DNA of 5,285 bases from Planctomycetota bacterium (GTDB taxonomy: Bacteria > Planctomycetota > GCA-002687715 > DRQF01), in the NCBI GenBank assembly GCA_015485455.1, contig WFTN01000230.1, forward strand, positions 1 to 5,285, read 5' to 3'. Below, in pieces: positions 1 through 5,262 of the stretch; the first letter of the stretch is position 1; the number at the start of each line of letters is the position of its first letter. The notes below the pieces were generated by a model, which saw nothing but the letters and a program-made list of their open reading frames with translations, did not search any database and was not told the DNA's origin. The translations under genes and the position numbers were made by a program.

Positions 1-276
1 ATGATGGCGGCATCCTTTTACATCATGAGGGAAAAAGCTGCCTTTCTTCCATCCTATGGCAATGGCTCATTGTGGGAATGGGAAGTTATGCAACGGCTGG
101 ATCGGCCAGGAGAATTACCGGATTTAGTGGCGGAACTTCGCCTCCCAGAAGACTTTGTCGTTCTTACGAAGCAACGCTATCGAGAAGAACTGGAAGGAGC
201 TCTGGGGCGTCCCTTGAAGCTCTTAGCAAAATCTGGAACGGGGAGAGCGACCGTGGTAGCCTTAAGCAACCAATGA
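1..276 (+). CDS. C-terminal end of probable membrane glycosyltransferase (family 39-like), partial
   Basis: This is the last 91 codons of a gene whose start lies left of the window; the reading frame is open to the edge, so the methionines at the first two codons need not be the start. The fragment begins with a short hydrophobic stretch (AASFYIMR). A soluble tail follows with a predicted beta-strand 'DFVVLTKQRYREEL' and an ending rich in small and hydrophobic residues (GRATVVALSN). A short globular tail with a 'vvlt...' strand and a closing 'vvals' strand is how many ArnT/PMT-like (GT39) multi-pass glycosyltransferases end. This identification rests on pattern and context: a LAB_N gene lies in the same operon, and LAB_N genes often neighbour GT39 enzymes. 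No catalytic residues are present because those lie in the N-terminal part. Its TGA stop overlaps the ATG of the next gene (ATGA, 273-276), which implies co-transcription and translational coupling. It could be another membrane protein family. Confidence 0.5.
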   Translation: MMAASFYIMREKAAFLPSYGNGSLWEWEVMQRLDRPGELPDLVAELRLPEDFVVLTKQRYREELEGALGRPLKLLAKSGTGRATVVALSNQ

Positions 277-1088
277 ACTCCATTTTCGCCACATTTATCT
301 TTCTCCTTAGCTTCTTTCCCCATGGGGATCTCCACGATCAGATCGCTCAGTTGGACAAGCAAGTCAAGGCTCAGCCAAAGTTGTTGTCCTTGCGTCTTCG
401 CCGAGGAGAGCTCCTGCGTCTGCATGGCGAGTTCTTGCGAGCACTCAAGGACTATCAGTTTGTCCAAAAGTTGGATCCTCAACAGGTGGCCGTCCACTTG
501 CTCAAAGGTCGCTTGTTCTTGGACATGAAGCGCCATGATGCCGCCGCCAGAGAACTTCGCCTTTTTCTGGAAAAAAATCCCAAGAGCGCAGAGGGTTTGC
601 GGTTTTCGGCTCAAAACGAAGTTGCCAGAAGTGACTTTGCCAAGGCCGTTCAATTCTATCAGAGGCTTTGCGCCCAGGGAGGAGGGGGCCGCCCTGGAGA
701 TATCTTGGCTTGCTCTCGAGCCATAGTGAAGAGGGACAAGGGCTCTATCCCCAAGGCTATTGCTTTCTTGGAATCTCAGCTGCTCCTTCGAGGTTCGGTC
801 TTCGTTATTGAAATCGAAGCTCTGGAATTGGAGAAGCAGGCGTTACGCTTTGACGCTGCTCTCAAGAGGATCAACAGATTGGCCAAAGGTGCAAAACGCC
901 AAGATTTGTGGAGTGTTCGCCGGGCGGCACTCTATAGATCTTCAGGAGAACCAAAGTTGGAGCTGAGCGCTTGGAAGAAAGCGCGAAAAGAACTGCTCCA
1001 TTTGCCCCAGCACGTGAGGCGAAGACCTAGCGTCGTCTCACTGCAGAAAAAGATCGATCAAGAAATTGCGCGCCACATCGCAAAGTAG
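273..1088 (+). CDS. Secreted or membrane-anchored TPR-repeat protein
   Basis: This 271-residue protein has a short hydrophobic N-terminus (residues 1-16, rich in Phe, Leu and Ile) that could be a signal peptide or a single anchor, with no clear cleavage site or lipobox. Residues about 35-137 fit three successive tetratricopeptide helical hairpins. The first has 'LRRGELLRLHGEF' and ends in 'LDP' near 67-69, the second has 'HLLKGRLFLDMKRHDAA' and ends in 'KNP' near 101-103, and the third spans about 104-137 with 'ARSDFAKAVQFYQRL'. The remainder is helical and very basic, with weaker TPR-like hairpins at about 158-200 and 205-245. TPR domains bind other proteins, so a scaffolding or assembly role in the envelope is likely; the partner is unknown. 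The ATG at 273 was chosen because it overlaps the upstream stop and begins the hydrophobic segment. The frame stays open back to 72, but that part is polar, Arg/Ser-rich and lies over the upstream gene. The phosphatase gene follows after 12 bp. Confidence 0.8.
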   Translation: MNSIFATFIFLLSFFPHGDLHDQIAQLDKQVKAQPKLLSLRLRRGELLRLHGEFLRALKDYQFVQKLDPQQVAVHLLKGRLFLDMKRHDAAARELRLFLEKNPKSAEGLRFSAQNEVARSDFAKAVQFYQRLCAQGGGGRPGDILACSRAIVKRDKGSIPKAIAFLESQLLLRGSVFVIEIEALELEKQALRFDAALKRINRLAKGAKRQDLWSVRRAALYRSSGEPKLELSAWKKARKELLHLPQHVRRRPSVVSLQKKIDQEIARHIAK

Positions 1089-1100
1089 GAAAATGAAATC

Positions 1101-3407
1101 ATGAGCCGATTGTTCTTGCTCTTGTCACTGATTTGTCTCTTGCCATCATTGGCAGCTCAAACTCCTGTTGTCGTTCGGGGGCCGTATTTGCAGCAAGGTA
1201 CTCCCAACAGTGTTATCCTCCGTTGGCGCACTGATATTGCTTGTGACAGTGTGGTCAATCATGGCGCTGCCCCAGGTGCCCTTTTTGCCAATAGTTCTGA
1301 TTCTACTTTGACCACCGAACACACCATCACGGTTCAAGGTCTTACCCCAGACTCGATTGTCTTCTATTCCATCGAAGCCACTGGTTTTGGGGTCCTGGTT
1401 GGGGATGATGCCGACCATTTCTTCAAGACGGCACCTCCATCGGGCGTGGCGAAACCGACGCGCATTTGGGTCTTGGGAGATTCTGGTACCGCCGACAACA
1501 ATGCCCGCCGCGTCCGGGATTCCTACTACGATTTTCAGGGATCGGGTTATACCGATCTGATGTTGTTGTTGGGTGACAACGCTTACAACACGGGGTTGGA
1601 CTCCGAATTCCAGTTCGCCATGTTCGAAAACATGTATGAAGACAAGTTGCGCCAGACGGTGGTGTGGCCAGCTTATGGGAACCACGATGCTATCAACGCT
1701 GATGCATCCACTCAGTCTGGTCCTTACTATGATATCTTTAATTTGCCAACGGCTGGGGAATCCGGCGGTTTGGCCTCTGGTACGGAGGCTTACTATTCCT
1801 TTGACTATGGCAACATTCATTTCGTTGTTCTTGATTCAGAGGAAAGTGATCGCAGCGTGGGAGGGGCCATGGCCACTTGGTTGCAGGCCGATTTGGCAGC
1901 CAATACTTTGAAGTGGACGATCGCCTATTGGCATCACCCTCCCTACAGCAAGGGTTCCCACGATTCGGACATAGAAGCTCGGTTAGTTCAGATGCGGCAG
2001 AATTTCTTGCCAATTCTCGAGAACGAAGGTGTAGACCTGGTCTTGGGTGGCCACAGTCACGCCTACGAGCGGAGCTATTTTATCTCTGGTCACTACGGTG
2101 ATTCAACGACCTATAACGCTGCTACCCATGCACTTTCCCCATCAAAAGGCCGGGTGGGTTTGGATGGCGGCTATGAGAAGCGTCCCAATAGCACGGGAGC
2201 CTATGATGGCTGCGTTTACGTCGTAGCAGGTGCATCCGGAAAAATCAGCGGCGGTACCTTTGATCATCCAACGAGTGTTATCTCCTTTCCGGTCCTGGGA
2301 TCCGTTGTGATTGATGTCGATGGAGACCAGTTAGACGCTCGCTATTTTACCAGCGAAGGTTTGCTCTTTGACTTCTTCTCAATTACCAAGAGTGGCGTGA
2401 CTCCTTTGCAGCGCACCCACCTGCCAATTCTCACGTCGCAGTTTTGGAAATACGATGACAACGGTGTTGATCTTGGGACTGCTTGGCGCCAACCGGGTTT
2501 CGATGACTCTTCTTGGTCTTCAGGGATGGCACCATTGGGCTATGGAGAACCGTGGATCACAACTCTTGTGTCTCAAGGGTCCAGTGCCACCAACAAGAAC
2601 CCAACAACCTATCTGCGCCGGGAGTTCAATGTCGATTTGGATCCGGCGGATGTGGAGCATCTTTTGTTTGCGGCACTCTATGACGATGGATTTGTTGCTT
2701 ACCTGAATGGTGTTGAGGTGGCACGTTCTCCATCTATGCCTGGGGGGCCCATTTCTTATGGGACTTTGTCTGGCAATCATGAGGCTGTGGCCTATGAGAA
2801 GTTCGACTTGCAGGCTTTTGCTTCACTTCTGGTGCCGGGGCAGAATGTCTTTGCTGTTGAAATTCACCAAACTTCTCCGACGAGTTCCGACTTGGCATTT
2901 GATGGCGCTTTATTTATTGATGGGGTTCGCTCGTTCCTTGGTCCGACTGCTGTGGGGTCCGTTGTTGATGCTCAAGGACAGCCAGAAAGCCCATTTACCA
3001 TCAATGGCAGTGATGGCGGTTTTGGTCGCAGCGTGGACGTGCGGGTTGGTGAACCTTTCAGTTTCGAAATGCAACCGCCCTCTACATTGGCCAGTGGCGT
3101 CGCGTCTTTTACGATTTTCGGCTATTTCGGTACTCCTTCAGCCTCCGAAAGCTTCTTGTTACCCGCTCCCGTGGGTGAAATGGCTTTTCCTCCGGCTTTT
3201 CCCGGAGTATCTGCTCCTTTGAGTTTCTTGGTGGGCGACAATTTGTTGGGATTACCAGGAGCTTTAGCTTTCACCACACCTGCACCTTGGTCTGCGGTCA
3301 ATCCGGGCTTAGGATTCCCCGGGGTCTATACCTTCCATGGTTGGATTATCACGAGCCCAGGTGTGGCTCAGACATTCAACGCTATCAGGATGAATGTGAC
3401 CCCGTGA
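1101..3407 (+). CDS. Secreted purple-acid-phosphatase-type metallophosphoesterase with C-terminal beta domains
   Basis: This 768-residue protein is probably an exported phosphatase or phosphodiesterase. Residues 1-20 are a clear signal peptide (basic start, Leu-rich core, cleavage near SLAAQ). Residues about 22-112 match the Fn3-like N-terminal domain of purple acid phosphatases (RGPYLQQGTPNSVILRWRT). The catalytic domain spans about 119-430 and has all five metal-binding blocks: GDSG (126-129), GDNAY (158-162), GNHD (193-196), WHHPPYS (277-283) and GGHSHAYER (316-324). Known family members hold two metal ions with these residues and cleave phosphomonoesters or diesters. Residues about 440-610 look like a galactose-binding-like beta-sandwich (FDDSSW 467-472, PLGYG 478-482, DDGFVAYLNG 528-537, AVEIHQ 585-590, SSDLAFDG 595-602). 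Residues about 611-768 form a Gly/Pro-rich beta domain that I recognise only as a C-terminal style of planctomycete-like secreted proteins. The substrate cannot be told from sequence. AGGA at 1087-1090 is a weak ribosome site for the ATG at 1101. Confidence 0.92.
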   Translation: MSRLFLLLSLICLLPSLAAQTPVVVRGPYLQQGTPNSVILRWRTDIACDSVVNHGAAPGALFANSSDSTLTTEHTITVQGLTPDSIVFYSIEATGFGVLVGDDADHFFKTAPPSGVAKPTRIWVLGDSGTADNNARRVRDSYYDFQGSGYTDLMLLLGDNAYNTGLDSEFQFAMFENMYEDKLRQTVVWPAYGNHDAINADASTQSGPYYDIFNLPTAGESGGLASGTEAYYSFDYGNIHFVVLDSEESDRSVGGAMATWLQADLAANTLKWTIAYWHHPPYSKGSHDSDIEARLVQMRQNFLPILENEGVDLVLGGHSHAYERSYFISGHYGDSTTYNAATHALSPSKGRVGLDGGYEKRPNSTGAYDGCVYVVAGASGKISGGTFDHPTSVISFPVLGSVVIDVDGDQLDARYFTSEGLLFDFFSITKSGVTPLQRTHLPILTSQFWKYDDNGVDLGTAWRQPGFDDSSWSSGMAPLGYGEPWITTLVSQGSSATNKNPTTYLRREFNVDLDPADVEHLLFAALYDDGFVAYLNGVEVARSPSMPGGPISYGTLSGNHEAVAYEKFDLQAFASLLVPGQNVFAVEIHQTSPTSSDLAFDGALFIDGVRSFLGPTAVGSVVDAQGQPESPFTINGSDGGFGRSVDVRVGEPFSFEMQPPSTLASGVASFTIFGYFGTPSASESFLLPAPVGEMAFPPAFPGVSAPLSFLVGDNLLGLPGALAFTTPAPWSAVNPGLGFPGVYTFHGWIITSPGVAQTFNAIRMNVTP

Positions 3408-3412
3408 GGGAG
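3406..3412 (+). promoter_or_regulatory. Ribosome binding site of the LAB_N gene
   Basis: GAGGGAG overlaps the TGA stop of the phosphatase gene and ends 4 nt before the ATG at 3417 (the GAGGG core is 6 nt away). It fixes the start of the small downstream gene and shows tight operon packing. Confidence 0.6.
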
Positions 3413-3416
3413 TGAA

Positions 3417-3707
3417 ATGCCGGAAGAGTGGTTCTCGACAGAAGGAATTTGGTTGGCGATTGGCTTTGTCGGCCAGAGCTTCTTCTTTATGCGCTTTGCC
3501 GTTCAGTGGATCGCCACGGAGCGGGCCAAGAAAAGCGTCATTCCCGATGCTTTTTGGTGGCTGAGTATCGTCGGTTCGCTGATCATGCTGTGCTATGCCA
3601 TCTATCGTCGCGATCCTATCTTCATTTTGGCGTTTACTCCCAATGTCTTTATCTATAGCCGCAATCTCTATTGGTTGAAGAAGGAACGCCAAGGACTGGC
3701 GGGCTAA
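3417..3707 (+). CDS. LpxB N-terminal-domain (LAB_N) family small membrane protein
   Basis: This complete 96-residue protein matches the stand-alone 'lipid A biosynthesis N-terminal domain' family (Pfam LAB_N). The family hallmarks are in order: 'GFVGQSFFFMRFAVQW' at 16-31, 'TERAKKSVIP' at 34-43, 'FWWLSIVGS' at 46-54, 'YAIYRRDPIFIL' at 60-71 and 'IYSRNLYW' at 79-86. Three hydrophobic segments (about 11-30, 45-63 and 68-84) predict an integral inner-membrane protein. Despite the name, it has no LpxB glycosyltransferase domain. Family members are usually found beside polyprenyl-phosphate glycosyltransferases (GT2) and GT39 enzymes, so a role in handling lipid-linked sugars or modifying envelope glycolipid is the usual inference; the biochemical activity is not settled. 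One oddity is that the family's usual 'GQ' after 'DPxFIL' is replaced by 'AF' (72-73). It starts 9 bp after the phosphatase stop and is the last plus-strand gene before a convergent spacer. Confidence 0.9.
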   Translation: MPEEWFSTEGIWLAIGFVGQSFFFMRFAVQWIATERAKKSVIPDAFWWLSIVGSLIMLCYAIYRRDPIFILAFTPNVFIYSRNLYWLKKERQGLAG

Positions 3708-3825
3708 ACCCGAACGATTCACGACCTCGCCGCAGCCAAGGGCGGCATAGGGCCTGTACTCTGCACTGGTCGCCTCTCGCGGGGAGCCTTGCAACCCTTC
3801 CTCACGACCTCATAAATGAGTCGGG
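3708..3825. other. Convergent intergenic spacer, no gene seen
   Basis: These 118 bp lie between the stop of the LAB_N gene and the stop of the minus-strand cytochrome gene. I find no credible short gene and no RNA gene. The stretch is GC-rich and contains several small inverted repeats, such as GCCGC/GCGGC at 3729-3733 and 3742-3746, and a larger hairpin at its right end. A transcription end for both converging operons is expected here, but no hairpin is followed by a convincing run of T on either strand. Confidence 0.6.
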
Positions 3826-3836
3826 CTAAAGGGTGC
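3791..3836. terminator. Possible bidirectional terminator hairpin between converging genes
   Basis: An inner stem pairs CGA and CTCA (3805-3807, 3809-3812) with TGAG and TCG (3817-3823), with one bulged C at 3808 and a small AT-rich loop. An outer arm pairs ACCCTT (3794-3799) with AAGGGT (3829-3834), extendable by GC at both ends with a bulge. The outer arm runs into the last codons of the cytochrome gene. No T-tract follows on either strand, so intrinsic termination is uncertain and the structure could be chance. Confidence 0.3.
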
Positions 3837-4233
3837 GGATATAGGCGATCAAGGAGATTAACTCGTGATCGCGGCCGTCCCATGTGGGCATCAAGGTGCC
3901 CGGTTTCATGCGGCGAGGATGGCGAATCCAGGCTTCTAACTCGGGAATTGTCATTCTGTCCTTGATGCCGGCGAGAACTGGGCCGACGGTCTTAATTGTT
4001 CCCTTGGTCTTGTGACAATTATTGCACTTTTTGAGGACGAAGTAGGTAGCCCCTTCTTCTGTGATTCGCGCTGAAACTCCCTTGTTGAGAGCTGAGATAA
4101 TGGGGGAGTCCTGGGGAATAACAACTGGACCGGCGTCTTCATCACCTCCGGCATCTCCGCAGGACGCAAAGGCAGCGATGACGGAGGCAATCAATAAGAC
4201 GGAGAATAGGGCTGAGATTCGGATCGGATTCAT
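3826..4233 (-). CDS. Lipoprotein class I cytochrome c (monohaem)
   Basis: This 135-residue protein is an electron carrier attached to the membrane on the periplasmic or outer side. The N-terminus has a basic start, a hydrophobic core (about 8-23) and a lipobox-like FASC with Cys25; Phe at -3 is less common than Leu. An acidic, Gly-rich linker (26-36) follows. One haem site, CNNCH (Cys70, Cys73, His74), lies at the start of the cytochrome domain. 'VGPVLAGIKDR' (83-93) follows in the usual place, and 'GTLMPTW' (112-118) supplies Met115 as the likely sixth haem ligand, ahead of a C-terminal helix (ELISLIAYIRTL). Size and motif order match small class I cytochromes c. The redox partner cannot be named; no oxidase or reductase gene is in the window. 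Its ATG overlaps the stop of the upstream minus-strand gene (CATGA context), and there is no good Shine-Dalgarno sequence of its own, so translation probably depends on coupling. Confidence 0.9.
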   Translation of the reverse strand: MNPIRISALFSVLLIASVIAAFASCGDAGGDEDAGPVVIPQDSPIISALNKGVSARITEEGATYFVLKKCNNCHKTKGTIKTVGPVLAGIKDRMTIPELEAWIRHPRRMKPGTLMPTWDGRDHELISLIAYIRTL

Positions 4234-4511
4234 GAGGGTTGCTCGGGGCTTTCTTGTTCTTCCGCTGCGGTCAGGGCTCGGAGGCGATCGATTTCCGCCT
4301 CCATTTCGCCGATGATTCTCTTGGCTTCTCTATAGCGCAGGAACATACCCATAAGCCTGAAAATAAAGGCTAGGGAAAGAACTGTGCCCAAGAAAATGCC
4401 TACAATGCGAGCCAGGACCACCACATGGTCTGGGTCGGCTTTGGCCAGCAAGATGGCGATGATGCCAACAATAAGGATCATCGGCATGATGAATCGTTCG
4501 AGTTTGTCCAT
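4230..4511 (-). CDS. Small two-helix membrane protein with charged C-terminal helix
   Basis: I do not recognise this 93-residue protein. It has two hydrophobic segments (about 8-24 and 30-55) separated by a short polar turn 'AKADPDH'. A long, strongly charged amphipathic helix follows (about 58-83, 'RYREAKRIIGEMEAEIDRLR') that could form a coiled coil. The last ten residues are acidic and probably disordered. By the positive-inside rule the charged tail is most likely cytoplasmic. It is the first gene of a two-gene minus-strand unit and its stop overlaps the start of the cytochrome c lipoprotein gene by 4 nt, so the two are probably made together. A role as a membrane partner of the cytochrome is possible but unproven. 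The ATG at 4511 is the only sensible start; no clear Shine-Dalgarno sequence precedes it, and the region just upstream carries an inverted repeat. Confidence 0.75.
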   Translation of the reverse strand: MDKLERFIMPMILIVGIIAILLAKADPDHVVVLARIVGIFLGTVLSLAFIFRLMGMFLRYREAKRIIGEMEAEIDRLRALTAAEEQESPEQPS

Positions 4512-4590
4512 AACTTGCTGAGGTTCTAACCCACTTTGCCCTTGGATTGAAGGCCAAGAAACAGAACCATGGGGGAGATTCGAGCAAGTT
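4512..4590. repeat. Nested inverted repeats in the divergent spacer
   Basis: Three arm pairs are arranged roughly symmetrically around 4550. They are AACTTGCT (4512-4519) with AGCAAGTT (4583-4590), GGTTCT (4522-4527) with AGAACC (4563-4568), and CTTGG (4541-4545) with CCAAG (4554-4558). Together they could fold into one long imperfect stem-loop, or serve as operator half-sites between the two divergent genes. The outermost arm abuts the ATG of the minus-strand gene. I could not place a convincing -35/-10 pair in this spacer on either strand. Confidence 0.45.
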
Positions 4591-4603
4591 GGCTCAGAAA
4601 CCT

Positions 4604-4608
4604 GGGGA
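4604..4608 (+). promoter_or_regulatory. Ribosome binding site deciding the ATG start at 4613
   Basis: GGGGA lies 4 nt before the ATG at 4613, with the GGGG core about 5 nt away. The alternative in-frame TTG at 4547 has no purine-rich site upstream and lies inside the inverted-repeat region, so the ATG is preferred. Confidence 0.5.
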
Positions 4609-4612
4609 AACC

Positions 4613-5110
4613 ATGACCGCAGAAGAAGTTAAGGACGAAGCTGAAGATCGTGCCGGTCAGGTGCTCATGCGCCTGCACAGCGAGCAAAACCTGCTGCGGG
4701 GCTCCATCGCCGCTTTGATTTGCGGATCTTTGGGTTTTGCTCTGGCCCATGCAGTCTTCTTGACCGATGTCGCGAACCGGACCACTATTGCCACGGCATT
4801 TATCGGAGTTTTGGTTGCTTTCGGCATGCGCCAATGGGGTCGCGGCGTGGATCGACGTTTTCGTGTGATCTCATTCTTCGTGACGCTGATCCTCATGACC
4901 AGTTCTGTGCTCTTGGCATCTTGCGTGGCCCGGGCTGCCCGCAGCCGTTTTACCCTCGATCAAATGATAGGCTTTCTGAATCCGTCTTTCGCTTGGGAGC
5001 TGATCAAGGAATCAGCGGATGCCTCAAGCATTTTCTTATGGAGCATTGGCTTGGCCATCGCTTGGAGTAAATCAGGCCGTAACCCCCGCTCGATTGATCT
5101 TTCTTCCTGA
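4613..5110 (+). CDS. Four-helix integral membrane protein of unknown function
   Basis: From the ATG at 4613 this is a 165-residue protein; an in-frame TTG at 4547 would add 22 polar residues. An acidic N-terminal helix (1-29, 'TAEEVKDEAEDRAGQVLMRL') precedes four hydrophobic segments at about 31-50, 56-72, 86-105 and 138-151. Between the second and third is 'GMRQWGRGVDRRF' (71-83), a basic loop ending a small-residue-rich helix. Similar 'G-x-R-x-x-GRGVD-x-x-F' loops followed by a hydrophobic helix, and then a last helix after a variable loop, are familiar to me from unnamed four-helix proteins in diverse bacteria, often planctomycetes. No enzymatic motif or charged in-membrane residue suggests catalysis or transport. 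It is divergently placed relative to the two-helix and cytochrome pair, and its stop lies 9 bp from the stop of the small gene on the opposite strand. Confidence 0.75.
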   Translation: MTAEEVKDEAEDRAGQVLMRLHSEQNLLRGSIAALICGSLGFALAHAVFLTDVANRTTIATAFIGVLVAFGMRQWGRGVDRRFRVISFFVTLILMTSSVLLASCVARAARSRFTLDQMIGFLNPSFAWELIKESADASSIFLWSIGLAIAWSKSGRNPRSIDLSS

Positions 5111-5119
5111 TCGACCGGG

Positions 5120-5248
5120 CTATGCACTCACCAAGAGCAGCACGAGAATCACAACAAAATGACAAGCCGCCTCAAAGAGCCGCTCCTGAGCGGTTTCATC
5201 ACCTTGGCAGGCTTTCTTGATCAGTGAATTGCCATCAGTTTTGGACAT
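5120..5248 (-). CDS. 42-residue small membrane protein with ECF-sigma-like N-terminus
   Basis: This complete small ORF reads from the ATG at 5248 to TAG at 5120 on the minus strand. A strong Shine-Dalgarno sequence (GGAGGA) lies 8 nt before the ATG. An in-frame TGA sits a few codons further upstream, so it is not the tail of a longer protein. The product has a polar first half, 'SLIKKACQGDETAQERLFE' (8-26), and a hydrophobic end, 'FVVILVLLLVSA' (31-42), which predicts a C-terminally anchored membrane peptide. The first half resembles the start of ECF sigma factors (pattern LIxxAxxGDExAxxxLFE in region 2), but the rest of sigma region 2 and all of region 4 are absent. It could be a genuine small protein, perhaps binding the partners a sigma N-terminus binds, or chance similarity in a short helix. 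An in-frame ATG at 5257 would add three codons but abuts the Shine-Dalgarno sequence. Confidence 0.65.
   Translation of the reverse strand: MSKTDGNSLIKKACQGDETAQERLFEAACHFVVILVLLLVSA
5180..5193 (+). terminator. Possible hairpin terminator downstream of the four-helix gene
   Basis: CCGCTC (5180-5185) and GAGCGG (5188-5193) form a perfect inverted repeat that would fold as a five-pair stem with a four-base loop. Flanking GAG and TTT could add weak pairs. Only three T residues follow, so as a plus-strand intrinsic terminator it is weak. It sits about 70 nt after the stop at 5110 and inside the coding part of the opposite-strand small gene. Confidence 0.3.
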
Positions 5249-5256
5249 AAACGTCA

Positions 5257-5262
5257 TCCTCC
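5257..5262 (-). promoter_or_regulatory. Strong ribosome binding site of the 42-codon gene
   Basis: The minus strand reads GGAGGA here, 8 nt before the ATG at 5248. It is the best Shine-Dalgarno match in the window and the main reason to treat the short downstream frame as a real gene. Confidence 0.65.

Noticed and set aside
72..272. Upstream extension of the TPR gene to an ATG at 72
   Set aside because: The added 67 residues are Arg/Ser-rich and low in structure, they overlap a protein-like frame ending at 276, and the ATG at 273 starts a hydrophobic segment with a classic ATGA overlap.
177..653. Minus-strand open frame opposite the TPR gene
   Set aside because: No domain is visible, and the TPR repeats on the plus strand explain the region.
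1146..1820. Long minus-strand open frame opposite the phosphatase
   Set aside because: The predicted protein lacks any recognisable motif and the plus strand over this region encodes the phosphatase N-terminal and catalytic domains with intact metal-binding motifs.
2707..3222. 171-codon plus-strand frame within the phosphatase C-terminal half
   Set aside because: It is an out-of-frame reading with a Leu/Trp/Met-rich composition, while the phosphatase frame continues with clear beta-sandwich motifs.
3309..3794. Minus-strand open frame covering the LAB_N gene and the convergent spacer
   Set aside because: It lies opposite a strongly recognisable LAB_N protein, and its own translation looks random with no motif.
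4061..4315. Plus-strand frame opposite the cytochrome and two-helix genes
   Set aside because: The minus strand here carries the cytochrome signal peptide and the coupled start/stop; the plus frame has no recognisable feature.
4512..4612. Sigma-70 promoters in the divergent spacer
   Set aside because: TTGGAT at 4542 with a 17-nt spacer leads only to a poor -10 (AACCAT), and the minus strand has no better pair, so a promoter call is not supported although one is expected.
5120..5248. Remnant of a full-length ECF sigma gene
   Set aside because: The frame ends in a coherent hydrophobic helix and a stop, the following bases on that strand lie opposite another gene, and no further sigma motifs are seen; a complete small gene fits better, though decay is not excluded.
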